Origin: Capsicum annuum
Lineage: Eukaryota; Streptophyta; Magnoliopsida; Solanales; Solanaceae
Length of the DNA stretch: 64,000 bases
Assembly: GCF_002878395.1 (NCBI RefSeq)
Contig: NC_061119.1
Coordinates: forward strand, 46,385,131-46,449,130
Reading direction: 5' to 3'
In this document: one piece after another, positions 1-12,643 of the stretch
Numbering within the stretch: the stretch's first letter is position 1
How the letters are laid out: every line of letters starts with the position of its first letter
The notes under the pieces: generated by a model
The model's input: the letters and a program-made list of their open reading frames with translations, nothing else
Database searches by the model: none
Told to the model about the DNA's origin: nothing
Program-made: the position numbers and the translations under genes

Positions 1-1909
1 CGTTCCATGAAATAGATTGTTGAGAACCATGCTTATTATGAAATCCCTTATTTATGATATGGAGAATTGTGGACTCTATTCTTATGATCAATATAGTCAT
101 GTGTGTCAGTTTCCTTTCATCGAGTCCTGGGGGTATTCGTACCTGAAAAATATAGTTGTGTGCCTAGAGCCATGTCATGTTATCACGATGCTCTCAGTTA
201 AGCCATGATCTATAAAATTCAGTCAGTCATGTGACTCAGGAAAACTCAGAAATCTCAGTAGTCTTAGTAGTTCAATAATCTCAGTGATCTTAGTACTCAC
301 TCTGTAACTTCAGTATTCACAGTCAATCTTAGTAACTTCAGTACTCTCAATCAGTCCTCAGAACTCAGTATATTTTGTTAGTCATCGAAATTCAGTAAAC
401 TCAGTTTAGCTCAGCTAAACAATACCACTAGTATCAATTCAGCTAATCAGTTCAGTTCAGTTATTCAGTTTATCTTTGTTATTCAGTTTAGAGTATTTTA
501 GATGGGAGTAGGATTCAACACCGAGTGAGCCTAGGAATGGTGACTCACCCACTAGAATAGGATTGAGATCCCTAAAAGCAATCCCTAAGTTCCAAAACTA
601 CGTAGCCAGCATAGGTACGAGATGTCACCCATTAGATAGGAATGACATACTCAGGGGTCACTGATTAGCAAATTTATATGTATAGGAATGATCCCAGGAG
701 TCAACCGCTAGATTAGGACTGACTCCACAGCAGATGTCTTTACTGGTGGCGCGATACTGACACCCTTTCAGTCAGGGCAGAGATTGAACCCGAGTCAGCT
801 TAGCTTGGGGCATATCGGTTAGATGAATACATCCCATAGTTTCAGTTACAGAATCAAGGCTGTCAGACACAGTCAACTCAGCTTAGTAGTACAGATTCAG
901 TACTATTAGATACATTCAATGCTTATCATTAGAGATAGACTTAAAGATCACCCGTTAGATAGGACTGATCTCAGACTAAGTCCAATCATCCTTTTTATCA
1001 GTATGCTCATGATCACTCGCTAGACAGGACAGATCTCAGATTTAGTTACTCCATGTAGAGCGGAACTCAGATAGTTCCATCAGTACTTAGACTGTCAGAT
1101 ACAGTCGCTTAGTATCGGTTATATTAGTTAGTCTGATCATTACAGTTATATTAGTTATATCAATTGTCATAGCTTATGTTACTAGTATTCAGTTTTAGGA
1201 TTGTTAGACACATTATTCAAACCAGTTCATAATTCAAACTGTCAAAAATAGTCAATAATCTATTCAGTACCTCAGTGACAGTAAATTCTATCGTCAGCAT
1301 TCAGATTCAGTAGTCAGTATCATCATGAGTTCAGTTATAGTTGTTTATGCTTGTACGTATTCTAACGTTCATATTAGTTAGCATTGTTCATGTATATAAC
1401 CCTTTGAATTTAGCCTACCTCACTAGTATACTCAGTACATCCAGACATACTAATGCATTTGCACTATGGTGTTTTATTTTACGCTATAGGTTCAGAGGCA
1501 CGAGCTCCAGATCAGCAGTGGATTATAGTCTCAGCAGTAAAAGTTAGAAGTAAGTCCTTATCTTTCGAGGACATGATGATTTCAATTTTCAGTTTATTTC
1601 AGTAATTGGAGTTAGTTGGAAACATGTTCCTTCAACTCCCTATTCAGACAATTTAGAGGCTTTTCAGACTAGTATGTTCAGAATTTAGTTTATTTTAGTT
1701 ATTTTAGGTAGTTTATACCCCATTTCAAATATTATAACTTAGTATGTTTTGTTCAGTTTGAACCTTACGTCCTTACAGCATCATGTATTCCGTATTTCAT
1801 GAGACATTATGCAGTTTACAGGTACAGATATCAGTCATGGGTTAGCTTATGGTCCTTCGGGGTCATGAGCACTGTGTAGCATTCTGATTCAAAAAATTGG
1901 GTCATTACA
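1..1909 (+). mobile_element. Gypsy-type LTR, 3' portion (cut by window start)
   Basis: Non-coding. It ends in GGGTCATTACA, the TG...CA-type end shared by the other Gypsy LTRs here. The last 120 bases (CATGGGTTAGCTTATGGTCC and following) match the end of solo LTR S1 near 21760-21800 and, inverted, the sequence from 62457. Bases from about 361 onward are collinear with the reverse complement of the window's right end. It has joined the truncated 3' extra ORF of Copia A at 1910, so it inserted there; a target duplication would be AGTAG (1910-1914), but the partner lies outside the window. The short ORFs at 17-208 and 1341-1547 are chance ORFs. Confidence 0.8.
222..480 (+). repeat. degenerate TCAGTA-rich simple repeat inside the LTR
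   Basis: Dozens of imperfect copies of ACTCAGTA / TTCAGTA / CTCAGT follow one another, including the self-complementary TTTAGCTCAGCTAAAC. The same low-complexity tract recurs inverted near the right window edge and more weakly at 21060-21200 in S1, so it belongs to this LTR family. Confidence 0.7.
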
Positions 1910-2640
1910 AGTAGGCATATCATCATGAGTAACAATTTAAAGAGGGGTGGCTTCCTAAACTAGATCAAAGGATGACGATTTGTAAGATTGATTATAAAAG
2001 GGATATTAGGAGAATGAATCATCCATGAAAAGAAACTTATTCCAAACCCTAAAATCTAACATTTTGAATGGTATAGAGGAATGGATTTCTAAAGTTTGGG
2101 TGATACTAGGATGAACGGTGATAGTGAGAGACTCATAAGAGGAGTTAGCGGAGCCAGGAGTGTTTTTATGTAAATGGGAAGGTGGAGCCATTGAAAGAGA
2201 AAAAAGTTTCTTCGGGAGTTTGAATGAGTTGGTGAGTAGTGCAGCATCTAAAGAAGTGATGATGAACTTCAATAGAAGCTATGTTTTTATAGATAGAGAG
2301 AGATAGAGAATTTGAAATGTGTAAGAGTGAATAGGTGAAATTAGAGTGAATAAATAGGAGAAGGAGATGGGATGATGAAGTTAAGGTAGTGGCAACTTTT
2401 TAAAAGAAGGGGGACTTTTGAGTTTTGCCAGTTATAAATAGAGTGTCAGGTTGGATTAATGCTTGGAACACAACTGCATAGTTGTTTCTTAATGCATTAT
2501 TGATCACTAACTCAAATAGATCATACCTGAAGAGAACTTTGTGATTACAGCTTTGTATAGTCTTTAGATCTGCACAACTTCGACACAATTATTAGTAATT
2601 ATCATGACACTAGAATTGGGACATAACTAAATATACAAGA
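1910..2640 (-). pseudogene. Copia A 3' extra ORF, truncated, plus spacer to RNase H
   Basis: Reading on the minus strand, an ORF begins with ATG at 2272 and is open to 2006. Its C-terminal part resembles the N-terminus of the extra ORF of Copia B (12643 downward): both show a short Phe/Ser/Pro-rich leader, then a hydrophobic -KLFDF/-KMLDF- stretch followed by W. The spacer 2360-2640 aligns with 12830-13150 of Copia B, including AGTGGCAACTTTTT. The ORF is cut at 1910 by the Gypsy LTR, so the plant-transposon-type domain seen in Copia D is missing. Position after pol and before the 3' LTR is the env-like slot of Sire-type Copia elements; its function is unknown. A's own 3' LTR is not in the window. 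Confidence 0.6.
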
Positions 2641-4331
2641 AAAAATTGAATAGAAAATAGCTAGTATATAATGAATACAATTTTGAAATGATCATTAAAA
2701 GGATTTCTTGCAATTTTAATCATCCCCAAGTCAAGTCTGTTCTTTTCAGAGTATTCTCTACCTAGTGCCTTAGTAAAAATACCATCAAATTTCTCTTCTG
2801 TAGAACAAAACATGAGTATATGACATTTTTCAACATTATCTCTAATAAAGTAATATCTAATATTAATATGCTTCGTTCTCTTATGTTGAAATGGATTTTT
2901 AGCAATATTGATGACACTATTGTTGTCGTAAAAAATTAGTACACAACAAATATCCATACCAAAATTCTTCAATTATTGATTAATTTATATTAATTTTACA
3001 CAACTGGATCCCATAACAACATACTCAGCCTCAGCAATGGATAATGCTATAGAGTTTTTATTCATGGTAGACCAGGATATCAGACGTGATCCAAGGAAGT
3101 GTCCCATACCTGTGGTGCTTTTTTAGTCTACTAAATAACCTATATAATAAGCATCTACAAACTTGAAATTACTTCCTTCAGAATACCATAAGCCTAGATC
3201 AATAGTTCCTTTAAGATATCTCAATATCCTCTTGACGTTCTTAAGAAGGGACTCCTTAGGATTTCATTGAAATCTCACTCATAATCCAACACTAAATACA
3301 ATGTCATGACTACTTATAGTGAGATAAAAGCAAGAACCAATAATCTCTATATACAACTTTTGTTCCACAGATGGACTTGTTCACCCGTGTCTAATATTGT
3401 GGATGTGGCAATGCGAGTGAGTACTTATCTCCTTGGCTTCCTCCATAGAGAATCTCTTGAGTAGTTCCATTACATACTTTTGTTAATAAATTAGTGTTCC
3501 ATTAGGAGTTTGTTTGATTTAAAATTCTAGGCAAAAGTTGAGTTCTCCCATCATGCTCATCTCAAATTCACTACTCATGATTTTTTCCTTGCCATTAGTT
3601 TTCAAAAGAGAGTGTTGTCAATTCTACCTCTTGTGTGTTCATTCTCTAGGATAAATTGTGACAATCTTGCATACCAAGCCTTGGAGCTTGTTTCAACCCA
3701 TATAAGGCTTTGTCAAGCTTGTAAACATAACTAGGAAACTCGGCACTTTCAAACCCAGGTGGTTGCTTCACAGATACTTCCTACTTTAGATATCTATTTA
3801 GAAATGCACTCTACACTTCCATTTGGTAAGGAGTGAACTCCTTGAAAGATATAAAAAGACTTATTGCTTCAAGTCTTGCCACAGGAGAAAATATCTCATC
3901 ATAGTCTATACCTTTATCCTGATTGTATCCTTGGACCACAAACCTTTCCTTGTTTCATTAACGGTACCATTTTCATCAAGTTTATTTTTGTAAACTAGCT
4001 TGTTACCAATCATATTTCTTTCATGGGGTGGTAGAATCAAGTGTCATACCTTGCTTCTTTTAAACTGGTGAAATTCTTTTTGCATAGAAACTATCCAATA
4101 TGCATCCAAAAGTGCTTCATTCATCTTTTTTGGTTCAATCAATGATAAAAAGGCCTTGAAGGCACACAAGTTCTTCAATCCTGAACTAGTGGTAATTCCA
4201 TAGGTAAGATCAATGAGTATATTCTAAATTGGATAAGATCCTTGATACTTGTAGCTTTTTGGCACCACCCTTTGCAAGCTATTAGAAGCATTGGTAGTAG
4301 CTTGAACTGGAGTTGGTGGTGGTTTAGGTCC
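2641..4331 (-). pseudogene. Copia A reverse transcriptase-RNase H remnant
   Basis: Minus-strand Ty1/copia pol C-terminus. The RNase H end is open at 2972-2661 with a DNNSVINIAKNPFQHKRTKH block; upstream, 3110-3020 encodes a LISWST...SIALS..EAEYV motif. RT similarity runs from about 3240 to 4260. Compared with Copia B, about 80 bases around 3570-3600 are missing, and these include the YVDD catalytic box, so the enzyme is dead. Several in-frame stops interrupt the rest. Similarity stops abruptly at 4331 inside the integrase-RT linker, where the LTR of Copia B begins. The same linker resumes at 32075, so this piece and 46347-50045 are halves of one element. Confidence 0.85.
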
Positions 4332-5759
4332 TGATAGAGTACGAGACCTACTAATTTACTTATTTTAGCTTAGCGGTAACCTATCAATTGAAAAAGTTTC
4401 CAATTGTGTTTCAAAGAATCTAAAATAATAAGTAAATGAGACAGTGATTTTCACGTGAAAAACACCCAGCTCAAAAAGGTGGGAAAAAACACAACATTTA
4501 CCTCTATAGGATTTCACCATAAAATTCACTAAAAAACTTTGAACCTCAAAAAATGACAAATTAGAAGACTTATGTAATTTAGGAATTATAAACTCGAACT
4601 CCTACTCAACAAAATTCATAAACCTCCTAAGGTACGTGATCCCCAAGTCTTCGAGTTCCAAAACTTGAAGACAATAATCCTAATTTAAATTATAATTCAC
4701 TTAAACTAAAATTACATAAATATTAGAACTCAAAAACCAACCCTAATAAATAGAAAAAAGACATCTTAGTTCTAAGTAATAAAACCAGGTTCAGCTATGT
4801 GTTCTTTCAAGTTATGAACTGCTAAGTCAATTTGCCAATTGCCTTTTTCTTTGTAAATGCATGAGTGAATGTGTAAGTCACTCCCTCTATTTAACCACAA
4901 TTCTCCAAAGAGTCTTTCATCAGACGAGACCTCTTCTTAAGTGAAACTCTCAACTCTACAGAGTTTCTTATGTAGTAGAATTCCTTGTTCAAGTAGAACT
5001 CTTTGCTCAAATGAACATGTCTTCTTTTCAATTGTTGTATTACAACTCAACCACTTCTTTAACACATGTGATGTTCATCTTGATTTTTATCAGAAGTGTA
5101 AATGTTGATCCTTTCTTAAATTCACGCAACCTTATTTTCATGTATCCATGGACTTATTTTTTTGGTTTAATTTGGGATTTTATTGATTAATGAAACATAA
5201 AGAAATCCATAATATTTTTTACAAAATGGACCAACCCATCGGAAATTCTTCTACCCTAATAAAATTAGAAAATAAACAAAGTAGGCCCTTTTTGACCCAT
5301 GTCCAAATCTGTGACCCAGCCCACCTTTGTTTATTACATAAACCCACTGAGATAGGGTTTTTGTTTCCTATTCTTATCTCTATCCACCACAACATTGTAC
5401 ACTTAAAAATGTTGTCTTCTTTGATATTCAACCTCAACTTCATCTTGAACTTGCTTTGTCTAATCAATACTATTCCATGGATCTGATGTGGAATAGCGAC
5501 AATTTCAGCTTCTCATTCATAAACATTGTATTTCCCAGCTATGCTCTCCAGTTATTGGGAATATCTAGTGTTTTGGTGCTTCATTTATGGGTTTGGACCC
5601 CTGAGAGAACATAGACATACAGGTAAGCTTCCATCTTTCTTTCGAGTCAACTTTCCTTCACTAATTGCTCAGAGTAATCCACTTTATTCTATAGCTACTA
5701 GCGGGAGAAACATAACAAGATGCTCAAACCCGCAAATAGCTGGAATATGTGTATCTCTA

Positions 5760-5860
5760 TAGGTGTATCATTGGCAAATCTAGTAAAAACCCTTCCTTAC
5801 ACTGTGAGTCCTTTTTGCTAGCTTTAGGTGTATCATTGGCAAATCTAGTAAAAACCCTTC
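5760..5860. repeat. 36-bp direct repeat in LINE 3' region
   Basis: A 36-base sequence starting TAGGTGTATCATTGGCAAAT occurs at 5760-5795 and again at 5825-5860 (period 65), identical by eye. It lies just after the RNase H region on the LINE minus strand. It is a local duplication in this copy or its parent. Confidence 0.9.
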
Positions 5861-8795
5861 TCTTTCCTGTACTTTCAAGCTACTAAAAATGCATGAAAAC
5901 GAATTCTCCCATATCAATTTCTTGATATGCAAGATGATCTACTAATTGATTGCCTTCTCTCATGATATGTTGTACTTGTATCTACTTCTGACTAAGTAGA
6001 TTCTATATTTATTCTAAGAAAACCTAAGAGATTCTCTGGGCATGTCCAGTCCTTAGTAATTAACTTTTGCATAAATAGTGAATCTTTTTGAAATACCACT
6101 TTATTATATCTTGAATTATTGTAATGTCTTACTGCTTATAGAATGGCCATAGTTTCTGCTTCCATTTTAGTTATATCTTTCATTTTAGCTCCATGTGCAT
6201 AGAGCAAATCTCCTAGATCATCTCTTAAGCAGGAAGCATATGAACTCAGACCAAGATTCCCCCTAGAACCTCCATCAGTGTTGTACTTTACCTAACCTTC
6301 ATCAGGAAATCTCCACCATACTTTATTTATCTTCACCTTAGTTTTCCTTTGCTCAAAATCTTCAATTATCTCCAAACATGAAGTAGGAAATTATTTGATT
6401 TGGTCTTCTTACTTTAAGTAACATACCAATGTTTGTAGTGACATTGTATATTATTGTGTGTACTGAGCTGGATTTTCCTTCATGCTTTATAGAATTCCTC
6501 CTCTTCCAAAGTTCCCATATAATCATGCTAGGAACAACATTATAGTAAGCCTTTGCACTTTTCTTGCTATCAATATTCCACCATGCAGTTATACATTCCT
6601 TGAAACTTTGTCCTACTATAGAAATACCTGTAAAAGAGGAAAAATAGGACCATGTTCTGTTAGCATATGGAGATCTTAGAAACACATGTGAAATGGTTTC
6701 GTGCTCCGAATTAGTACAACACTAGTACCTAGTAGGTCCCTAAAGGAAATTGATCTTTGGACTTCCTCTTAGTAGCCCAAACATCATAAATTTTTCTTTG
6801 GGACTAAGGATTTCAATGCTCTAGAAATAATTTCAGTTGCAATCATGAAAAACGTAGGATATAAGGGATCTTATTGCCTTAATTCCCTTTGATATCTAAA
6901 ATATCCCTTTGGTTAACCATTTATCGATATAGAATACCAGTTATTACTCACAATCTTATACACCATGTCAATAATTGCTTCACCAAAACTCATATTTTTC
7001 AATACCTTAGTTAGGTATATCTAGTCAACCCTTCTATAAGCTTTCATCATGTCTAGTTTGATCACCATATTAGGTACTTTCCCCCTTTTTGTTATTTTAG
7101 AAACAACTTCCTGGACTACTAAGATATTCTTAGGTATGCTTCTACCTTGTACAAAACCAGCTTGTTCTTTTGAGATGAGATCAGGTAGGAACCTCTTTAT
7201 CCTTTCATGAATTAGTCTAGAGAATATCTTATTAACAAAGTTACTCAAACAAATTGGTCTCAAGTCTGATAAAGTATTAACGACTAAATTTTTTGGTAGA
7301 AGTACTAGTTTGTATGAGATACAAATCTTGGTAATTCATACCCACAAAAGAAACAAATTACCATTAGATGAAGATCAGCCCCTTTAATGTCCCAAGCATC
7401 GTGGAAAAATGCTCCTATCATACAATCAAGGACTCTAGTGCTATCTCTTCTCAAACCCATCACTACTTGCTTCACCCCTATAAGATCAGGGATTTTATTC
7501 AATTCTATATTCAGCTCTTGTGACACTACTTTTGGTAGTTATTCAAGCATTGAAAAATCATCAATATTTCCTTCTTTATCAAACTATTTATGAAAGAAGC
7601 TAATAGTGGTATTAGTAATACCTTCTTGATCCTCCAGCCACTCACCCTCATTATTCTGAATCCTCTTCGACTTCAATCTACTTTTTCTACTTTTAACTAA
7701 TGTATGGAAGAATTATGTATTTATTTCACCATCTTTAAACCATTGTCGTCTAGCTTTCTGCTTCTAAAATTATTCCTCCCTTCTAAGTTGAACATTTAAT
7801 TTAGCTTGATATTTGAACAAAGCTTTTGTATTTACTCCATACGGTGATATCTCAAATTATTGCTCTCTGACTTTGATAATATCCTCTAATGTAGCAATTT
7901 GTTGAAAGATATTCCTAAAACTTTCTCTGCTCCATACTGCGAAAGCAGCTTTGACTCTCTTCATCTTATGATGAAACATTATGTAAGGGTTCCCATGCAA
8001 ATCAGTTAACTAGTTCTTCCTTATTACCTCTAAGAAACCCTCCTCCTTTAGCCATATATTTAAGAACCTGATGGCTAAAAAATATCTTTCTTTACAGGCT
8101 TAAAATTGAGCTGTAATGGGGTATGATCTGAACCACTTCTGATTAGGTGTTCAATGTCAACAACTAGAAATAGCTAACTCATTCTATCATTATAAAGCAC
8201 TCGATCCAATCTTTTAAAAATATGATCCTCATCCATTCTTCCATTCCTCCAGTATACTTTCTTCCTTTAAAGCTCTTATCTTCAAAGTTACAAACATTAA
8301 TACAATGCCTAAAATCCTCTGTTTCAGATATAGTAATAGGAAGTGCTCCCAATTTTTCATCTTCATTTGTTATAACATTAAAATCCCCTCCAACTATCCA
8401 AGGATCATTTATGTTCTAAACCATTTCTTTCGGCGATTCCCATAACTCAAATCTCTCATTTTGAGAACATTTAGCATATACTAAAGTTACATAGACAGTA
8501 CACTCTACTTCCCAATTTTGCAGCTTCAGAGTTAATTATTGTTCTTCATCTCTTACCATTGAGTAATTAATCATATCATCCATGAATTCGCATATTTTCC
8601 GTGTAACATTGGCTATAGCATGCTATATCTCTAACTTCCTCTTATACTCCTTAATTGAATGATTATTATAGAATGGATCCATCAACCCTATAAAATAAAA
8701 ATGATATCTCTTCTAAAGAGTAATCAATTTTGTAAATGCCTTTTAGGTGTTCACCGATCTGATATTACATATAAGCATATTCATCTGTACTTATT
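5860..8795 (-). pseudogene. LINE ORF2: endonuclease-reverse transcriptase-RNase H remnant
   Basis: Domains in minus-strand order: an APE-type endonuclease at about 8790-8100 with a WIVGGDFNVI motif near 8400-8370; LINE reverse transcriptase at about 7600-6780, including a clear RPICLSNFVNKIFSRLIHER block and SKEQAGFVQGRSI at 7263-7021 and a degraded LRQ.DPL..T.F; a zinc-finger-like connector with WELWKRRNSIKHE at 6685-6362; and a plant RNase H-like domain with NTDGGSRGNLG near 6290-6260. The YADD box and about 1 kb that normally lies between the LRQGDPLSP block and the connector are missing, so an internal deletion removed the polymerase active site. Frameshifts and stops occur throughout. 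Confidence 0.85.
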
Positions 8796-8849
8796 ATTCA
8801 AAGAACTTCTAGTCTACATTGGTATTGGTTTTTAACCCTTGTCTTTCCT

Positions 8850-10395
8850 TCTTTGCAATCCTTGATTCATCTTTACTTTATCCATCTTCTTAGGAGATAG
8901 ATTTCCCTCTATTGCAATTTTGTCTATGTTATACTTCAAATCCTTCTCATCTAGACATATCTTCTCTATGTTGTTTTAATCCATTTGATTATCTGTATGC
9001 ATAGCCAGTGGTAGCACATCTTCTACTAATATTATTTCTTCCTAATCTTTCTGAGTTATGACAACAGCTAACTGCATTGACTCATCTTTACATGAATTAT
9101 CATTCTGCTCCCCTTCCTCACTTATTTGTGTTTCTACTTGATCCGCTTGTTCAACAATACTCTCTTCTGGTTGTATTTTCTTTATTTGTTACTCCTGAAG
9201 ATTCCCCTTGCTCTTTATGATAGATGTGTTCACTCTAAAACTGTTAGTTACCCAGTCTTTAGTGTTTTATTTCCCTTGCTTCTGTTATATCATATTCTCT
9301 ACATTATCTTTCTTATTCTTCTCATTGTTGTTGTAATCAATTGTATATTCCTCAGCTAATGCATCAAATTTGTTTGATGTTTGAATTTCTTTCTAACCCT
9401 CTTCTTCTACTTTTCCCACAATATGACCAAACTTATCCTTCTTATACTTGTTCCTCTTGGTAAGCCATTGCTGCTTATAGTTGAATCTCTTTCTTTGACT
9501 ATGAGTAGTATCTTCTTTCCTTTTATCTCTATCTTCTTCACTTTGTTGAGTTAGATGTCTCCTCTGCTCCGCTATTTTCTCCTCAAGTAGTTCACAATGT
9601 TTATTCCAACATGCATATTCATTATACCCATGTAGACAGCATTCCTCATAATATTTTGACATGTAGTCATATTGAATTTGCATCCATTTAAACTTTATTT
9701 CCCCTGTAACATCATCTTCTTGATTTATTCTAACTCTTTGAGGTAATTTTGCTACCATGTCTACTTCCACCTTAACTCTTGGACAACTTGGTCTTGTTTA
9801 GTTCTTAGTGGCCTTATAGACTATTAATGGTTTACCCACAGCGCATGCTATAGATAAAATGGCCTCTTTAGTTAAAAAATTAGGAGGTAATCATGCATCA
9901 AAATCCATGCAACTCCTATAGTAGTTTCCATGTCAGGTTCAAAGCAGGGATCCCACTTTAAGGTTCACATCTGCCAATATCGATGCTTGGCTTTAATAAT
10001 ATGCAGTTGTTGATAGTAAATTAACATAATCTTCCATAACTTCCAAACTAATTAGAATGTGTCTGGAATCAAGAAATCTAATATTACACTCTCCCTTAAT
10101 ACCACATTAACGCGGAATTAATTTCCGCAGCTCTATGATATCTGATTTGCCGTACGAGAATTTACCTATTATAACATATTGTAAATTCTCCTGCATGATT
10201 AAACATTGAATCTCTGACGGTTTACACATGATACTTGTTCCCCTTCCACTAAATCACTGGTTTAGGTGGTGCTGAACTTTTATTAACAATATGAATCTTT
10301 GGCTACAACAAATTATCATAAGATTGCTTATTAGGAGATTTATCTACTGGTTTAGAGTTTTTCGGTAGGTCTAACCCACCAGAAGTAGTGGCCAT
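8850..10395 (-). pseudogene. LINE ORF1: zinc-knuckle RNA-binding protein remnant
   Basis: Start ATG at 10395 gives MATTSGGLDLPKNSKP, a plausible natural N-terminus 67 bases from the LINE 5' end. An open segment at 9770-9393 encodes VDMVAKLPQRVRI...ITGE-type residues, then YDYMSKYYEECCLHGYNEYACW. That is the CCHC zinc knuckle which follows a DUF4283 RNA-binding region in plant LINE/retrotransposon-derived proteins. The knuckle has Tyr where the zinc-binding His belongs (CLHGY), so it is likely defective. A basic, Glu/Arg/Lys-rich tail follows. Several stops lie between 10300 and 9800. Confidence 0.75.
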
Positions 10396-10553
10396 GGTAA
10401 TTATCTAAAGAGTAGGGTTTAGGGTTTCTACACAGAGAAAAAAAGTTTACTCAATTAAAAAAATCCATGGACTTGATTCTGCATATCAATGGACCAGCTT
10501 GACTATCATGTTTCAATTATTTGACAATCATTAATACTTCATTGATTCGAACA

Positions 10554-10949
10554 ATTTCTCCTTCTTGATAATGACAAACTACTACCTTTGTGAATCCACC
10601 ATATTTCCTAAAAACACTTCATCAAGAGTCATTCGAATGAAATAGGTTAGTTATTAGGTTATAGATAGTGTAGAACCAACATTTCCCCCCCCCCCCCCCC
10701 TTCACATTATTAAAAAGGTAGTTCTAGATAATCAAAGGCTAGAAATTAGTGTTTAATAATGTATGTCCACTGGGGCTATCACTAAAATGATTAGAACATG
10801 AAAGAGAAGACAAATAATGTATTAAAGAGCGCAAGAATAGAACATATTGAGAAAAAAACTATTCCATTAAAATTCTAACATATGATAAACATAAAATCAG
10901 TCCAAAATTAGCAAAATGAAACATTTGAAGCACTAAGAAAATCCTAAGG
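10554..10949 (-). other. Copia B 3' untranslated region: polypurine tract and C16 tract
   Basis: On the minus strand TCAAGAAGGAGAAAT ends at 10554, directly next to the LTR start TGTTCGAATC, and acts as the polypurine primer site. It is preceded by GTTTGTCATTATC, a common Copia 3' end. A run of 16 C (10685-10700; G16 on the element strand) is followed by TTCACATTATT and looks like a second purine tract, 130 bases from the LTR. The rest (10720-10949) is AT-rich with no recognisable coding. Confidence 0.65.
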
Positions 10950-12643
10950 CTCTAACAGGTATAAAAGGTAGAAGGAGTTGTTGGTTCAACCTTCACACAA
11001 TCCCAATATTTTTAGAGCGTATTCGAGAAAGATCTACCTAAAGAGCATCAATACGAGAAAAAAGAGTTACTCTCTTAGCCTCATGAGTAGCATGTGCAAC
11101 CTCTAATTTAGCACTTTTCTCGGCAAGAGCATTTCTTAATCATAGCAAGATCTTATCAGCATACCTCATTAAAATAGATAGAGCCATGTGGATCATAATG
11201 CCTACCACATCTCTATAAGGACCACACCTGAACAAGCACTTAGTACACCTCAAACACAGGAGCAAGCCAAAAGGTGTAGGGTAGGGCATTGCCTTTATCA
11301 ACTTTAAGTTGCGCATATCAATATTGACATATGTATACAGAAGTTCCAGAAGGGTTAAGTCAATAATGTTATCCTCTGTGAGATACATTATTCTAGGAAT
11401 AATCACTTTGTGCACCACATCAAAGTAGAGTTGATGTAGAGGAGATATATACCTCTTAAGAACTTGATGATGGTGAAGAAGATGTGGATCACTAGAGAAT
11501 TTCCAAGATATTTCAAAAACGGAAGCTATGATATACAAGGGAGGCCATTAAAACTTCATATGATGACCCCATACTTCTATGGAAACATTCAAAATCCTGG
11601 CAACATCCTCAGCTACTAGGTGAATAGATATCCCTCTCACTATTATAGAGAATAAATCTTCTCTGTTAGTGCTATTGGTGTAGAATTCATACACATCAGC
11701 CTTTCCAAATTTTCTTTGAAGGTCCTATTAAAGAAATAGATGAAACTACCCTTGGGCCTCTAATTGGTTAACAAAGTAGCTATAGCAGGACTACCAAATC
11801 CAATAACAACACGACCACAAATAAGTTTTTATCTCAACAAATGGAGAAGATAAGACACCTTTGAATCAGGAACCTGAAGAGTTTCTATATTCTTAATCTC
11901 CTTTTCTTGCTCAGTCGAGGCATCCATTGTTGCCTCAAAATCAAACGTACCAGAAGTAATAGGTTGGGTAACCTATTTTTAGAACGAAAAGCAGATTTTG
12001 ACTTGGGAGACTTAGAGAATGAAGTGGATTTAGGCTTAACGTTGGACTTAGGAGTAGAAGGAGGAGAATGAAAGGAGGAAGATTTTGAAGTGGTATGTTT
12101 AATAGTATTTCCCTTTCGTACAGAGCAAAGAAATACATCTTAGGAGGAGGAAATAAAGGAAGGACCAAGTGTTGCAAGAAATTTTATACTAGCTAAAAGT
12201 GATTCAGACAGAGAAGCCTCCTCTTATCGCTTTTGTTGCAAATGTGGAGGGTTATAGGAGAACAGAAAAATGACGTACTTTATTAGTAGTTTTGTTATTA
12301 TCTACATCAATAGGGATGGCTGGTTGTTTTTTCTTGGATTGAGATCAAGCTCTTCTAGGAACTAAATTAGCGATTAAAGTATCGTCAGTGTTGATGATTT
12401 AGAGAGGAGAAACATCAATAACAATAGAATTTATAGTGAGGGAGGGGGGAAATGAGGACCAACTCAGAATTGAGATAAATAGTTCTTGAAGTTGGTCCAA
12501 GAAGAAAAATCAAATAACTTAATAGACATACATGGAGGAATGTGGAGTTCGGTGTTTGTAGTAGTATGAACTACCAATTGGGTGGATTCGAATTCATTAG
12601 GTGAGTTGAATTTTTGAATATCAAATGAAAATGAAGAAGCCAT
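10950..12643 (-). pseudogene. Copia B 3' extra ORF (plant-transposon-protein type), degraded
   Basis: A likely start ATG at 12643 gives MASSFSFDIQKFNSPNEFES. The frame stays open to about 12464 and then continues in broken pieces. The 11538-11140 segment (LHQLYFDVVHKVIIPR..., ...LIKAMPYPTPFGLLL) looks like the conserved part of the 'putative plant transposon protein' domain that is clearer in Copia D. The end (about 11130-10950) is a charged Ala/Glu/Lys/Arg heptad-like stretch. It sits between RNase H and the 3' LTR, the env-like slot of Sire-type Copia elements. Stops and frameshifts show it is dead. The function of this protein class is unknown to me. Confidence 0.6.

Larger units (their letters stand above)
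5156..10462 (-). mobile_element. LINE (non-LTR retrotransposon), near full length, minus strand
   Basis: It is bounded by a perfect 12-bp target-site duplication ATCCATGGACTT (5144-5155 and 10463-10474). Next to the left copy is a T-run (5157-5163), the complement of a short poly(A) tail. On the minus strand it has a 67-base 5' leader, ORF1 from 10395, ORF2 from about 8795, and a 3' UTR at about 5760-5156. Removing it rejoins the two halves of the Copia B LTR exactly (…ATCCATGGACTTGATTCTG…). The intact leader argues against the usual 5' truncation; both ORFs carry many stops. Confidence 0.9.
4332..10553 (-). mobile_element. 3' LTR of Copia B, split by a LINE
   Basis: The LTR occupies 4332-5155 and 10475-10553. 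Its low end TGATAGAGTACGAGACC matches the low end of B's 5' LTR at 31157, and its high end ...GATTCGAACA corresponds to ...ATTAATCCTAACA at 32074. The two LTRs align through shared blocks (GAGACAGTGATTTTCA, GTGTAAGTCACTCC, CAACCTTRTTTTCATGTAT). A purine-rich tract on the minus strand immediately follows at 10554-10566, marking this as a 3' LTR. Flanks are GGTCC (4327-4331) and TTTCC beyond the 5' LTR (32075-32079): only 3 of 5 match, so the target duplication is eroded. Confidence 0.8.

Noticed and set aside
1341..1547. Small plus-strand ORF with a hydrophobic start
   Set aside because: It lies in LTR sequence with relatives at 21200-21480 and 62800-63000 where the frame is not kept.
5190..5762. 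Overlapping ORFs on both strands near the LINE 3' end
   Set aside because: They lie in the LINE 3' UTR, show no family motif and overlap each other on opposite strands.
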